64,000 bases of DNA from Clostridia bacterium. GTDB taxonomy: Bacteria; Bacillota; Clostridia; Peptostreptococcales; JAAYPU01. The position numbers and the translations under genes were made by a program. Positions 11,243-19,888 of this stretch are shown piece by piece. The notes beneath the pieces were generated by a model. The model saw only the letters and a program-made list of their open reading frames with translations. It did no database searches and had not been told where the DNA came from. The first letter of the stretch is position 1; every line of letters starts with the position of its first letter. The stretch covers positions 1 through 64,000 of the forward strand of contig JADQBM010000008.1 in NCBI GenBank assembly GCA_016278615.1, given 5' to 3'.

Positions 11243-12430
11243 TTAATGATCATCCAAAGCAGCAACTCCTGGCAACTCTTTTCCCTCAAGGAATTCTAAA
11301 GAGGCGCCTCCGCCTGTGGAAATATGTGTCATCTTAGATGCAAATCCCATTTGTTCTACTGCAGCTGCACTGTCACCGCCTCCGATGATGGTAAGCGCAT
11401 CACTATCTGATAACGCCCATGCGATGCCTTCAGTTCCTTTAGCAAAATTAGACATTTCGAACACACCCATAGGACCATTCCATATAATGGTCCTTGATTG
11501 AGAAATCTCTTTGGAAAATATTTCAATGGTCTTCTTTCCAATATCGAGACCCATCCAACCTGATGGAATTTCATCTTTTTTTACACACTTATATTCTGTA
11601 TCATTTTTAAACTCTTTTGCTACTACTACATCTTCAGGAAGCAGTAACTTTACATTTTTTTTCTTGGCTTCTTCCAATAAAGACTTAGCTAATTCAACTT
11701 TATCTTCTTCTAGTATGGATTTTCCCACTTCATAACCTTGAGCTTTCAAGAAGGTGAATGCCATCCCCCCTCCAATAATAAGGGTGTCGACTTTATGTAA
11801 TAAATTTCGAATGACGCCTATCTTATCACTTACCTTAGCACCCCCAAGAATTGCCGTAAAGGGTCTTTGAGGATTATCTAAAGCACTTCCCATAATATCC
11901 AATTCTTTTTTTATAAGATATCCTGATACAGAAGGCAGATACTGTGCGATTCCAGCTGTCGATGCATGGGCTCTATGGGCTGACCCAAAAGCGTCATTTA
12001 CAAATATGTCTCCTAATGATGCAAGCTCTTTAGAGAAATTTGGATCATTATCGGTTTCTTCTTTTCTAAAACGAACATTTTCAAGAAGTACGATTTCGCC
12101 TTCTTTCATATTAGCCACAACTTTTTTTGTCTTTTCCCCAACAATTAAATCATCTTCTGCAAAAATAATTTCTGTCTCTAATAATTGATTTAACTGCTTT
12201 GCAACAGGTTCTAAGCTATATTTTTTATCTACCGTTCCTTTAGGTCTGCCTAAATGAGACATGAGAATAATTTTAGCATGATGTTCCTGCAAGTATTTGA
12301 TGGTTGGGAGAGCACTCCTTATTCTCATGTCATCTGTAATATTTTTATCTTCATCCATTGGTACATTAAAATCGCACCGTACCAGTACCCTTTTTCCATT
12401 AACAGAAATATCTTCAATACTCTTCTTCAC
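11243..12430 (-). CDS. pgk: Phosphoglycerate kinase
   Basis: Transfers phosphate from 1,3-bisphosphoglycerate to ADP. The family signature [10 protein letters not shown] lies near the N-terminus; other marks are [10 protein letters not shown], the nucleotide-binding [23 protein letters not shown] and GGGDSAAA. I choose the GTG at 12430 ([12 protein letters not shown], 395 residues) because AGGGGTG lies 5 nt upstream; an in-frame ATG 7 codons earlier would put that site inside the gene. A 281-nt repeat-bearing gap separates it from gap, which is unusual inside this operon. Confidence 0.95.
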   Translation of the reverse strand: MKKSIEDISVNGKRVLVRCDFNVPMDEDKNITDDMRIRSALPTIKYLQEHHAKIILMSHLGRPKGTVDKKYSLEPVAKQLNQLLETEIIFAEDDLIVGEKTKKVVANMKEGEIVLLENVRFRKEETDNDPNFSKELASLGDIFVNDAFGSAHRAHASTAGIAQYLPSVSGYLIKKELDIMGSALDNPQRPFTAILGGAKVSDKIGVIRNLLHKVDTLIIGGGMAFTFLKAQGYEVGKSILEEDKVELAKSLLEEAKKKNVKLLLPEDVVVAKEFKNDTEYKCVKKDEIPSGWMGLDIGKKTIEIFSKEISQSRTIIWNGPMGVFEMSNFAKGTEGIAWALSDSDALTIIGGGDSAAAVEQMGFASKMTHISTGGGASLEFLEGKELPGVAALDDH

Positions 12431-12461
12431 AATAACACCCCTAACAAACATTTGTGATTTA

Positions 12462-12556
12462 GGATTTAAGATTTAAGATTGAATGAAGATTTTGCTTTGA
12501 ACCAAAGCAAAATCCCCGATAATTCTTAATTCTTAATTTTTAATTCTTAATTCTTG
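12462..12556. repeat. heptamer arrays flanking a hairpin
   Basis: Left copies of a TTTAAGA-type heptamer (12462-12482) and right copies of an AATTCTT-type heptamer (about 12519-12556) are approximate inverted complements. Between them lies a hairpin with arms GATTTTGCTTT/AAAGCAAAATC (about 12487-12513). The element sits between gap and pgk, inside the glycolytic operon. Confidence 0.7.
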
Positions 12557-12566
12557 AAGCCCTAGC

Positions 12567-12683
12567 TCAAATCTTCGATTTGATGTGCAGGTCTCATACA
12601 AGTGGAACTTTCTAATCTATGATTAGTTAAAGTTGCCATTCGCTCCGTGGAAACTCTCCAATCTTTGATTGGCTAAGAGTTTT
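12567..12683. repeat. three-hairpin element between gap and pgk
   Basis: Three short hairpins follow each other: TCAAATC/GATTTGA (12567-12583), AACTTTCTAATC/GATTAG-TTAAAGTT (12606-12634) and AAACTCTCCAATC/GATTGG-CTAAGAGTTT (12651-12683). The last two share the same layout, including an unpaired TAA-type bulge on the right arm, so they look like diverged copies of one module. Confidence 0.55.
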
Positions 12684-12711
12684 TCAGTTAATTATTAATT
12701 ATTAATTTATT

Positions 12712-13719
12712 TTATATGCCTTTTTCAATAACATAAGAAATAAGATCTGCAACTCTACAAGAATATGCCCATTCATTATCATACCAAGACATAATTTTCA
12801 CCATATTGCCATCAATAACCATTGTTGAAAGGCCATCTACAATAGAGGATCTTGTGTCTTGTTTATAATCAACAGATACCAAAGGCTCTTCACTAAATCC
12901 CAGTATGCCTTTCAACTCATTATCTGCCGCTGCTTTGAGCGCAGAATTGAGTTCTTCTACTGTCGCACTTTTTTCCAATTCGCATACTAAGTCCACAACA
13001 GAAACGGTAGGAGAAGGTACTCTCATCGCTAAACCGTTCAACTTACCCTTTAACTGTGGGAGAACTAATGCTACAGCCTTTGCAGCTCCCGTTGTAGTTG
13101 GAATAATAGATTGGGCTGCGGCTCTTGCCCTTCTAAGGTCACTATGGGGCAAATCAAGAATTTTTTGATCATTTGTATAGGAATGAACCGTTGTCATAAG
13201 GCCCCGCTTAATACCGAATTTACTATCAATAACTTTAGCTAAAGGTGCAAGACAGTTTGTTGTACAGGAAGCATTAGAAATAACATGATGTGCTTTAGGA
13301 TCATATTTTTCTTCATTGACACCCAATACGATTGTTATATCTTCTTCTTTTGCTGGGGCAGAAATAATAACCTTCTTTGCTCCAGCCTTTATATGCTTTT
13401 CAGCATCTGCTTTTTTTGTAAACAAGCCTGTAGACTCAAGAACAATTTCAACTCCCATCTCTTTCCACGGAAGATTTTCAGGATTTCTTTCAGATAAAAT
13501 CTTGATTTCCTTTCCATTAACAACAATTGCCCCTTCTTTTGCTTCAACAGTCCCATTAAATTTACCATATACACTGTCATATTTAAGCAGATGTGCCAAT
13601 GTATTAGGATCAGTCAAATCATTAATTGCAACAATTTCGTAATTTGACTTTTCAAGTGCTGCTTTAAATGCATTTCGTCCAATCCTTCCAAACCCATTAA
13701 TTCCAACTTTTACACTCAT
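12712..13719 (-). CDS. gap: Glyceraldehyde-3-phosphate dehydrogenase
   Basis: NAD-dependent glycolytic enzyme forming 1,3-bisphosphoglycerate. The Rossmann loop [14 protein letters not shown] starts at residue 5, the catalytic Cys152 lies in [12 protein letters not shown], and the C-terminus has [12 protein letters not shown]. The 335-residue length is standard. It follows cggR by 83 nt, and AAGGAGGAAAATGTT precedes the ATG, giving the classical cggR-gap-pgk-tpi order. Being first after the repressor, it is expected to share the CggR-controlled promoter upstream of cggR. Confidence 0.97.
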   Translation of the reverse strand: MSVKVGINGFGRIGRNAFKAALEKSNYEIVAINDLTDPNTLAHLLKYDSVYGKFNGTVEAKEGAIVVNGKEIKILSERNPENLPWKEMGVEIVLESTGLFTKKADAEKHIKAGAKKVIISAPAKEEDITIVLGVNEEKYDPKAHHVISNASCTTNCLAPLAKVIDSKFGIKRGLMTTVHSYTNDQKILDLPHSDLRRARAAAQSIIPTTTGAAKAVALVLPQLKGKLNGLAMRVPSPTVSVVDLVCELEKSATVEELNSALKAAADNELKGILGFSEEPLVSVDYKQDTRSSIVDGLSTMVIDGNMVKIMSWYDNEWAYSCRVADLISYVIEKGI

Positions 13720-13802
13720 AACATTTTCCTCCTTAAATTTATATGTATTACTTAGTTTTAAAACTTTAAGCTTTAACTAAGATAGCATCATCACAGCAAA
13801 AA

Positions 13803-14837
13803 CTAATCTTCAAGAATCGACTTTGCCAAACCTTCATCAATAACCAATACCAAATTGGGATTTAATTTACTGACAGCTTTTATTGCCGTCGCTTTTTCTA
13901 CTCCAGAAGCAACACAAATCACATGCTCCAGACCACTATACTGATCCAAAGTAATGCCTACAGTATTGACGACATCGACTATTTTTCCCTTTTTATCAAA
14001 ATAATATCCAAATGCTTCTGCCACAGCGCCTTTTTCTTTAAGGAGTATTCTATGGTTTTCTTTAAGGTGACGTCGTTGGGACATTACATCTGCCCTCCCA
14101 ATACCAAATACCAAAACATTAATTTTTTGAATGCCTTCTATGGTCTCTCTTATTTCCGGATATTCTTTTAGAGATTCCAGTAGCTCTTTAGAAAGATTCT
14201 CTGCAAGGTGAAGGAGTTTATATGAACAATTTAGCTTTTCTGCTAAACTTGCAGCAATATTATTGGCTTGTATCTCTACATCTTCTCCTAACCCACCTCT
14301 GGCAGGAACAATGGTAATGTTTTTATTTTTATGATTAGATTTTGGCATCTCTTTAACCGTCGCTGCCATTGTAGAACCGCCTGTAATGCCTATGGTCATA
14401 TCCTCACAAATAATAGATTTAAGATATTCTGCAGCTTTTTTTCCAGTTTCCTGCAGTATCAGCATTTTATTATTGGTTTCGCGAAAAGATATGATTACTT
14501 TTTTAACAGACAAAACCGCTGCCAGTTCTTTTTGAGTATCATCCAGTGCTTTTAACTTATATACCCAAGGTTCGGCATCTTCCAATACTTTTCTGCCTTC
14601 ATGGGTAATATACATGCCTTGATTATCTATATGTATCAATAATTTATCCTGTAAAAGCGCAGCTTCATTTCGAGCTGTTTTTTCTCCTATGCCAAGCAAA
14701 ACCGATAGACTTCTTCTGCCAATGGGTTCATGAGAAGCAATGGTATTAAGAATTTCATATCTTCTGAAAAATACAGTCATCATCTCTGGAACTACTATTT
14801 TTTGAATTCTAAGAGCATCCTGAAGTAGTGATTCCAT
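13803..14837 (-). CDS. cggR: Central glycolytic genes regulator (SorC/DeoR family)
   Basis: Repressor of the gap operon that in Bacillus is relieved by fructose-1,6-bisphosphate. The N-terminal winged helix covers about residues 15-85 (RYEILNTIASHEPIGRRSLSVLLGIGEKTARNEAALL); the C-terminal sugar-phosphate-binding SorC domain follows, with TGGSTMAATV and ATAIKAVSKL. Start: the ATG at 14837 (MESLLQDAL) has GGAGG 6 nt upstream and gives 344 residues, close to B. subtilis CggR; an in-frame alternative 13 codons upstream would run through the operator. It is autoregulated if the operator at 14851-14886 is real. Confidence 0.92.
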   Translation of the reverse strand: MESLLQDALRIQKIVVPEMMTVFFRRYEILNTIASHEPIGRRSLSVLLGIGEKTARNEAALLQDKLLIHIDNQGMYITHEGRKVLEDAEPWVYKLKALDDTQKELAAVLSVKKVIISFRETNNKMLILQETGKKAAEYLKSIICEDMTIGITGGSTMAATVKEMPKSNHKNKNITIVPARGGLGEDVEIQANNIAASLAEKLNCSYKLLHLAENLSKELLESLKEYPEIRETIEGIQKINVLVFGIGRADVMSQRRHLKENHRILLKEKGAVAEAFGYYFDKKGKIVDVVNTVGITLDQYSGLEHVICVASGVEKATAIKAVSKLNPNLVLVIDEGLAKSILED

Positions 14838-14850
14838 GTTTTTCCTCCAT

Positions 14851-14886
14851 GGGACTAAAAAAGTCCTATATGTCAAAATAAGTCCC
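14851..14886 (-). promoter_or_regulatory. CggR-type operator
   Basis: Reading the minus strand: AGGGAC, 6 nt, TGAC, 3 nt, TAGGAC, 6 nt, AGTC. This matches the Bacillus CggR operator plan of two direct half-site pairs (CGGGAC-N6-TGTC), with 3 rather than 4 nt between them. It lies between the -10 box and the cggR ribosome binding site, as expected for a roadblock operator. Confidence 0.7.
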
Positions 14887-14894
14887 TCTCTATG

Positions 14895-14922
14895 AGTATA
14901 TCATACTTCATTTCTAAATCAA
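14895..14922 (-). promoter_or_regulatory. sigma-A promoter of the cggR-gap operon
   Basis: Minus-strand TTGATT (14922-14917), 16-bp spacer, TATACT (14900-14895). The expected start site is near 14888, at the edge of the operator. Confidence 0.7.
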
Positions 14923-14982
14923 TAAAAATATTGTTATTAAATTCCTATTAATATATACCCTTTATTGATAAAAGCCTTAAAG

Positions 14983-15018
14983 GTAAAAATAACGCTTTAT
15001 CTTTTAAGATAAAGCGTT
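14983..15018 (-). terminator. terminator of rpoN overlapping its stop codon
   Basis: Perfect 12-bp stem AACGCTTTATCT/AGATAAAGCGTT (14991-15002, 15007-15018) followed on the minus strand by ATTTTTACC. Its upstream arm includes part of the rpoN stop codon at 15017-15019. Confidence 0.85.
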
Positions 15019-16444
15019 AATATCTTCTCCGTTTGGACGAAGATGCGATATGCATCTCTTCTCTGTATTTTGCAATTGTTCTTCGTGATATCTCTATCTG
15101 CTTTTCATTAAGCATCTCAGTAATTTGCTGATCACTTAAGGGCTTCTTTTGGTCTTCTCCATCAACTAATTCTTTTATCATTGTCTTTATGCTTTCTGAA
15201 GCCACTCCCTGACCATGGGAATAGGATACTCCACTTGAGAAAAAGAATTTTATTTCAAATATGCCTCTGCCACATTGAAGATACTTCCCATTAATCGCCC
15301 TACTTACTGTAGATTCATGGATGCCTACTTCTTCAGCAACTTGTTTTAAAGTCATTGGCACGAGATATTTCTTTCCGTGTTCAAAAAAACCATATTGGTA
15401 ATCCACAATGGTCTTCACCACATTGTAAATGGTTTGTCTTCGCTGCTCAATGCTTTTTATAAGCCACATAGCAGAATTGAGCTTACCCGTTAGATACTTC
15501 GAAATTTGTGATTCTTTCTCTGAATCCACAAGCATTCTTCTATAATACGAATTAATATAAAGCCGAGGCGCTGTTGTATCGTTGACATTAATAATATATT
15601 TGTCACCGACTTTTTCTAAATTCACATCGGGAACAATGTATTTGGTATCAGTATTGGAGCTGAATTGTCTTCCAGGCTTTGGTTCAAATTTTTTAATGAT
15701 ATCTGCATAGGACTGGACTTCTTCTACTGATATATTTAAAGATTTTGAAATGTTGTTTAATCTATTATCTGCTATATCATGAAGGTGATCACTTATAATC
15801 TTTTCAAGCTTTTTATCTTCAATTCTTTTATGTTTCATCTGAAGCAAAAGACATTCCTGTAAATTACGAGCCGCAATCCCTGAAGGATCAAAGCTTTGAA
15901 TAACAGACAAGACCTCTTCCACCATTTGACTTTCCACTTTAAATCTTGCCGCTATTTCATCAATGGATACAGTTAAATATCCGTTGGAATCAAGGGCTTC
16001 AACAATATATCTTCCAATTTTTTTTATATATTTATTATCATCTGAAAATTGTAATTGAAACAGCAAATGCTCCGATAGCGTGATCTCATTTGAAACATAT
16101 TGTTCATAAGACATTTCTTTAGACTCATCACGATATTCTCTTTGCTTATAACTGATATCATCATAATCTTTAAAATATTCTTTCCAATCTATCTCCCCAA
16201 GGTTATTTTCATCATATTGCTTTTCTTCTTCGTTTTCAGGTTGCTTTGACTCATCTGCTTGCTGTTTTTCAGAATTTTCTGTTAGTGTGCTTGTATCCAA
16301 TACAGGATTTACCAACAACTGTTCATCAATAAAACTTTCTAATTCCTGCGTGTTAAATTGGAGTATCTGGATTGCTTGGATCAACTCCGGTGTCATAACA
16401 AGTTTCTGAATTTGTGAAATACTTAAATCGAATCCTAATCTCAT
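15017..16444 (-). CDS. rpoN: RNA polymerase sigma-54 factor
   Basis: Alternative sigma factor that recognises -24/-12 promoters and needs an AAA+ activator. Region I is the Gln/Leu-rich N-terminus (QKLVMTPELIQAIQILQFNT), followed by an acidic linker (about 50-110), the core-binding region, the HTH that reads the -12 element (TLKQVAEEVGIHESTVSRAI) and the RpoN box RRTIAKYRE at 454-462. The 475-residue length is typical. The ATG follows AAGGTGGTGAGTAT. It sits upstream of cggR, as in several clostridia. A matching target promoter is seen at 32255-32270. Confidence 0.96.
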   Translation of the reverse strand: MRLGFDLSISQIQKLVMTPELIQAIQILQFNTQELESFIDEQLLVNPVLDTSTLTENSEKQQADESKQPENEEEKQYDENNLGEIDWKEYFKDYDDISYKQREYRDESKEMSYEQYVSNEITLSEHLLFQLQFSDDNKYIKKIGRYIVEALDSNGYLTVSIDEIAARFKVESQMVEEVLSVIQSFDPSGIAARNLQECLLLQMKHKRIEDKKLEKIISDHLHDIADNRLNNISKSLNISVEEVQSYADIIKKFEPKPGRQFSSNTDTKYIVPDVNLEKVGDKYIINVNDTTAPRLYINSYYRRMLVDSEKESQISKYLTGKLNSAMWLIKSIEQRRQTIYNVVKTIVDYQYGFFEHGKKYLVPMTLKQVAEEVGIHESTVSRAINGKYLQCGRGIFEIKFFFSSGVSYSHGQGVASESIKTMIKELVDGEDQKKPLSDQQITEMLNEKQIEISRRTIAKYREEMHIASSSKRRRY

Positions 16445-16499
16445 ATACTCACCACCTTCTAGTGAACTTGTTTCTTGAAACGAAACATGTGATTAGTTA

Positions 16500-16529
16500 A
16501 TTATAACATAATTCTACACGATTCAGCAA
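16500..16529 (-). promoter_or_regulatory. sigma-A promoter of rpoN
   Basis: Minus-strand TTGCTG (16529-16524), 18-bp spacer, TATAAT (16505-16500), followed by a short GTTTC/GAAAC inverted repeat before the rpoN ribosome binding site. Confidence 0.6.
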
Positions 16530-16580
16530 AATGTTTTTTCAATATGGCATCACTTTTGCATTACATGTATAAAATATCTG

Positions 16581-17522
16581 TCATTTTATTCGATCCACAT
16601 ACTTTTCAGCCTCTACTGCAGCAATAGCACCATCAGAAACAGCTGTAACAACTTGCCTTAAAGGTTTATCACGAATATCTCCTGCTGCATACACACCCTT
16701 TACATTTGTAGCCATTCTCTCATCTGTGACAATATATCCAGAAGCATCTATTGCAATGATCTCTTTCAAAATTTCCGTATTAGGTGTATAACCAATTAGC
16801 ACAAAAACACCTACAATACCATCCTCTGGATTTGCCTTATACTCCGTCAACTCTCCTGTTACAGTGTCTTTAAACACAACAGACTCTACCGCTCCGTCTC
16901 CTCGTATTTCTTCTACAACTGAATTAAATCTAAACTCTATTTTATCATTCTTAAATGCTTTATCTTGGATAGATTTTGCCGCTCTTAATTCATCTCTTCT
17001 ATGCACAATCATCACTTTTCTTGCAAATCGCGTGAGAAAAATTGCCTCTTCCACAGCCGCATCTCCACCCCCAACAACAAATACTTCTAAGCCGGAATAA
17101 AAACTCCCATCACAAGTGGCGCAGTACGAGACACCTTGTCCAATATGTTCTTTCTCTCCCTTGCACCCTATGGTCTTAGGTACAGCTCCCGTTGCAATGA
17201 TAATGGCTCTGGATTTATATTGTCCCAGGCTTCCTTCCACGCTCTTAATATCATCAATTATATCCATTTTAATAATTTCATCCGTTACAAACTCAGCACC
17301 AAACTCTTCAGCTTGCTGTTTCATTCTTTCAGAAAGAACTGGGCCTGTAGCATTTTCCATTGATCCCGGATAATTGTCTACTTCACTAGTAGTAAAAATC
17401 AATCCTCCCGGCACACCTTTTTCTATTATGAGGGTTTTCATTTTTGCTCTTGCAGCATAAATCCCTGCTGATAAACCTGCGGGTCCGGCACCCAATATAA
17501 TCACATCATATATGTCCTTCAT
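16581..17522 (-). CDS. trxB: Thioredoxin reductase
   Basis: FAD/NADPH flavoenzyme that reduces thioredoxin. FAD-binding GAGPAGLSAG is at 11-20, the redox-active CATC at 134-137, the NADPH-binding VGGGDAAVEEA follows, and the C-terminal FAD motif VYAAGDIRDKPLRQV closes the protein. At 313 residues the length is normal. A ribosome binding site GGAGGAGAAGAAATAAC precedes the ATG. No ferredoxin-dependent variant signature is apparent; NADPH preference is by family. Confidence 0.94.
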   Translation of the reverse strand: MKDIYDVIILGAGPAGLSAGIYAARAKMKTLIIEKGVPGGLIFTTSEVDNYPGSMENATGPVLSERMKQQAEEFGAEFVTDEIIKMDIIDDIKSVEGSLGQYKSRAIIIATGAVPKTIGCKGEKEHIGQGVSYCATCDGSFYSGLEVFVVGGGDAAVEEAIFLTRFARKVMIVHRRDELRAAKSIQDKAFKNDKIEFRFNSVVEEIRGDGAVESVVFKDTVTGELTEYKANPEDGIVGVFVLIGYTPNTEILKEIIAIDASGYIVTDERMATNVKGVYAAGDIRDKPLRQVVTAVSDGAIAAVEAEKYVDRIK

Positions 17523-17573
17523 GTTATTTCTTCTCCTCCTTCATGTATATTGTTATTTATTATCATTATACCA

Positions 17574-17607
17574 AAAAAGCAGTCCGATAATCATCGAACT
17601 GCTTTTT
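17574..17607 (-). terminator. terminator of the trmL-Na/Pi unit
   Basis: 10-bp outer stem AAAAAGCAGT/ACTGCTTTTT (17574-17583, 17598-17607) with an inner CGAT/ATCG pairing. T tracts lie on both sides, so it can act in both directions. Confidence 0.85.
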
Positions 17608-17612
17608 ATCTT

Positions 17613-19244
17613 TTATTTAGTTGTGTCAATAACATAATAAGCAATTTTTTCAGCATGGTCTGCAATTCTTTCCATATTTGTAATGGCATCTAAGAAAATA
17701 ATCCCTGAACCCGTGGAGCAATTTTTTTTGTTTAATCGATCAATATGACTTGCCCTCAATTCTCTTTCAATTTTATCAATCTTTACTTCCCGAGAAAGAA
17801 TTTTGCGAGCAAGATCCACATCACTTGTTTCCATAGCCTCTACAACCTGCCTACAAGATTTCATTACCTTATGATGCATCATCAATATCTCATCAACGGC
17901 TTGATCACTGAAAGGAAGATTATGTTCTATTCTGTATTCAGCAAGTTCAGCAATATTTTCAGCATGATCCCCAATTCGTTCTACATCACTAATAATCCCT
18001 AACATTAAATTCACTTTTTCATGCTGTGACGCAGATAGACTTTCATTGGTCAACTTAACTAAATATTCTTCAATGCTTCTTTGTTTAGCATTAATTACTT
18101 CTTCAACTTTTAATACTTTTTCAATTTTTTTCTCATTTTTTTCAATAACTGCATGAATACTTAAATCATAATTCTCCAAAGCAATATTAGCCATTCCTAC
18201 GATTTCTTTAGTGACTTGACCCAATGCAATGCTCGCAGTTCCTAACATTCTATCATCAAGATAGGTGACATATTCATCTTCCTCATCTTCTTTAATGGGA
18301 ATAATTTTGGTTGCCAACTTCACAAGATAATCTGAAAAGGGAAGTAAAAGTAGCGTATTGGTAATATTGAAAAAGGTATGAGCATTTGCCAACTGTCTTG
18401 CAACACTATTAGGAGACAAAGCAATGGCAACATAAGAAATAATATTCCTAAAAAATATAATAAAAATAATGGTTCCTATTATATTAAACAACATATGAAT
18501 AGCTGCAGCTCTTTTCGCCGTTCTACTGGCACCAATACTTGAAATCAGAGCGGTAACACAAGTTCCGATATTGGTTCCAAAAATAATAGGCAATGCAATA
18601 TCTAAAGTGATTAAACCTTCAAAAGCCATGGCAATTAAGATTCCAGTGGTTGCACTACTGCTTTGTACCACTGCAGTGAAGGCAAAACCAATAAATATAG
18701 CTGCCAAATAAGCTTTTATGGAGCTGGGGTCAAAAGATAGAATAATATTCTGAAAGGTTTCCATCTCTCTCAAAGGCTTCAAGGATTCCTTCATCAATTC
18801 CATACCCAAAAACAAAATACCAAAACCAATAAATATTTCTGCAACATTTCTTATTTTTCTGTTTTTAGAAAAAATCCAGACAGCAACTGCTATACCCACT
18901 ACAGCAGGAGCCAACTCACTTAAATTTAATGAAACCATTTGCGCCGTAACAGTGGTACCAATATTAGCGCCCATAATAACGCCTGTCGCCTGTATCAAGG
19001 ACATAATCCCCGCATTAACAAATCCTATAACCATAACCGTTGTGGCACTACTGCTTTGGATGACCATAGTTACAAAGGCGCCTACCATCATGCCAATGAT
19101 TTTATTAGTGGTAAGGACTTCAATGGTTTTCTTTAATTTAGCACCTGCTGATTTTTGCAATCCATCTGCCATAATGGTCATGCCATAAATAAACAGCCCC
19201 AAACCTCCAATAATTCCAACTACTATTTCAATCTCCTCCTTCAC
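17613..19244 (-). CDS. Na/phosphate cotransporter with PhoU-like domain
   Basis: NptA/YjbB-type transporter. Two inverted Na_Pi_cotrans repeats make up the membrane part (about 1-310), each marked by QSSSATT (VIQSSSATTVMVIGF near 60, VVQSSSATTGILIAM near 200). The C-terminal 200 residues are a helical PhoU-like domain (SLSASQHEKVNLMLGIISDV, MERIADHAEKIAYYV). The family moves phosphate coupled to Na+; direction cannot be read. It starts 2 nt after the trmL stop, so the two are cotranscribed. Confidence 0.9.
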   Translation of the reverse strand: MKEEIEIVVGIIGGLGLFIYGMTIMADGLQKSAGAKLKKTIEVLTTNKIIGMMVGAFVTMVIQSSSATTVMVIGFVNAGIMSLIQATGVIMGANIGTTVTAQMVSLNLSELAPAVVGIAVAVWIFSKNRKIRNVAEIFIGFGILFLGMELMKESLKPLREMETFQNIILSFDPSSIKAYLAAIFIGFAFTAVVQSSSATTGILIAMAFEGLITLDIALPIIFGTNIGTCVTALISSIGASRTAKRAAAIHMLFNIIGTIIFIIFFRNIISYVAIALSPNSVARQLANAHTFFNITNTLLLLPFSDYLVKLATKIIPIKEDEEDEYVTYLDDRMLGTASIALGQVTKEIVGMANIALENYDLSIHAVIEKNEKKIEKVLKVEEVINAKQRSIEEYLVKLTNESLSASQHEKVNLMLGIISDVERIGDHAENIAELAEYRIEHNLPFSDQAVDEILMMHHKVMKSCRQVVEAMETSDVDLARKILSREVKIDKIERELRASHIDRLNKKNCSTGSGIIFLDAITNMERIADHAEKIAYYVIDTTK

Positions 19245-19246
19245 TT

Positions 19247-19717
19247 TCAGAGTAATCCTATAAAACCTGTCTGTCTCAGGGCTTCATAAAGAATAATGTT
19301 AACTGAATTTGAAAGATTCAGTGATCTTTCTCCAGTTTCTTTATTCATAGGAATTCTTATATTCATTTCTGGGTGTGTAGCCAACAGCCATTTTGGAAGT
19401 CCGGCTGTTTCTTTCCCAAATAAAATAAAGCAGTCTTGATCATAGCATACATTGGTGTAAAGATTCTTGCCCCTTGTGGTAGAAAGAAACATCTTAGATT
19501 TTTTGTATTTCTCCAAAAAAACTTCAAGACTACTGTGAATCTCTAAATCAACATATTTCCAATAATCCAAGCCTGCCCGTTTAAGGTGCTTGTCCTCTAT
19601 AGAAAAGCCCAAAGGCTCTACAAGATGTAGCCGTGTACCTGTAGCAGCACACGTTCTTGCGATATTTCCTGTATTAGGCGGTATCTCAGGTTCTACAAGC
19701 ACAATCTGGAATGCCAT
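19247..19717 (-). CDS. trmL: tRNA (cytidine(34)-2'-O)-methyltransferase
   Basis: SPOUT-class enzyme that methylates the wobble nucleotide of tRNA-Leu using SAM. The 156 residues show the family landmarks EPEIPPNTGNIARTCAATG at the N-terminus, LDYWKYV, the knot motif LFGKETAGLPKWL and the C-terminal RIPMNKETGERSLNLSNSV. The ATG has GAAGGTGATGAG upstream. It is the first gene of a two-gene unit with the Na/Pi transporter and diverges from hom. Confidence 0.92.
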   Translation of the reverse strand: MAFQIVLVEPEIPPNTGNIARTCAATGTRLHLVEPLGFSIEDKHLKRAGLDYWKYVDLEIHSSLEVFLEKYKKSKMFLSTTRGKNLYTNVCYDQDCFILFGKETAGLPKWLLATHPEMNIRIPMNKETGERSLNLSNSVNIILYEALRQTGFIGLL

Positions 19718-19888
19718 CTCATCACCTTCTTAAACATCATTACCGAGTTATTATAACATCTTTTATTGTTTCTTTTTATAATTTTTTGTTATTTTTCGTT
19801 ATTTTTTTATTTTTTATTATTTTTTCTAAAGACAAACCATTATCAGTGTAATATAATACTTTATATTCAGTAAAAGGAGGTTTTTTCA

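Noticed and set aside
16545-16560. Sigma-54-like TGGCAT-N5-TTGCA on the + strand
   Set aside because: The geometry is right, but it points into the antisense of trxB and no + strand gene follows for 3 kb; probably chance in AT-rich sequence.
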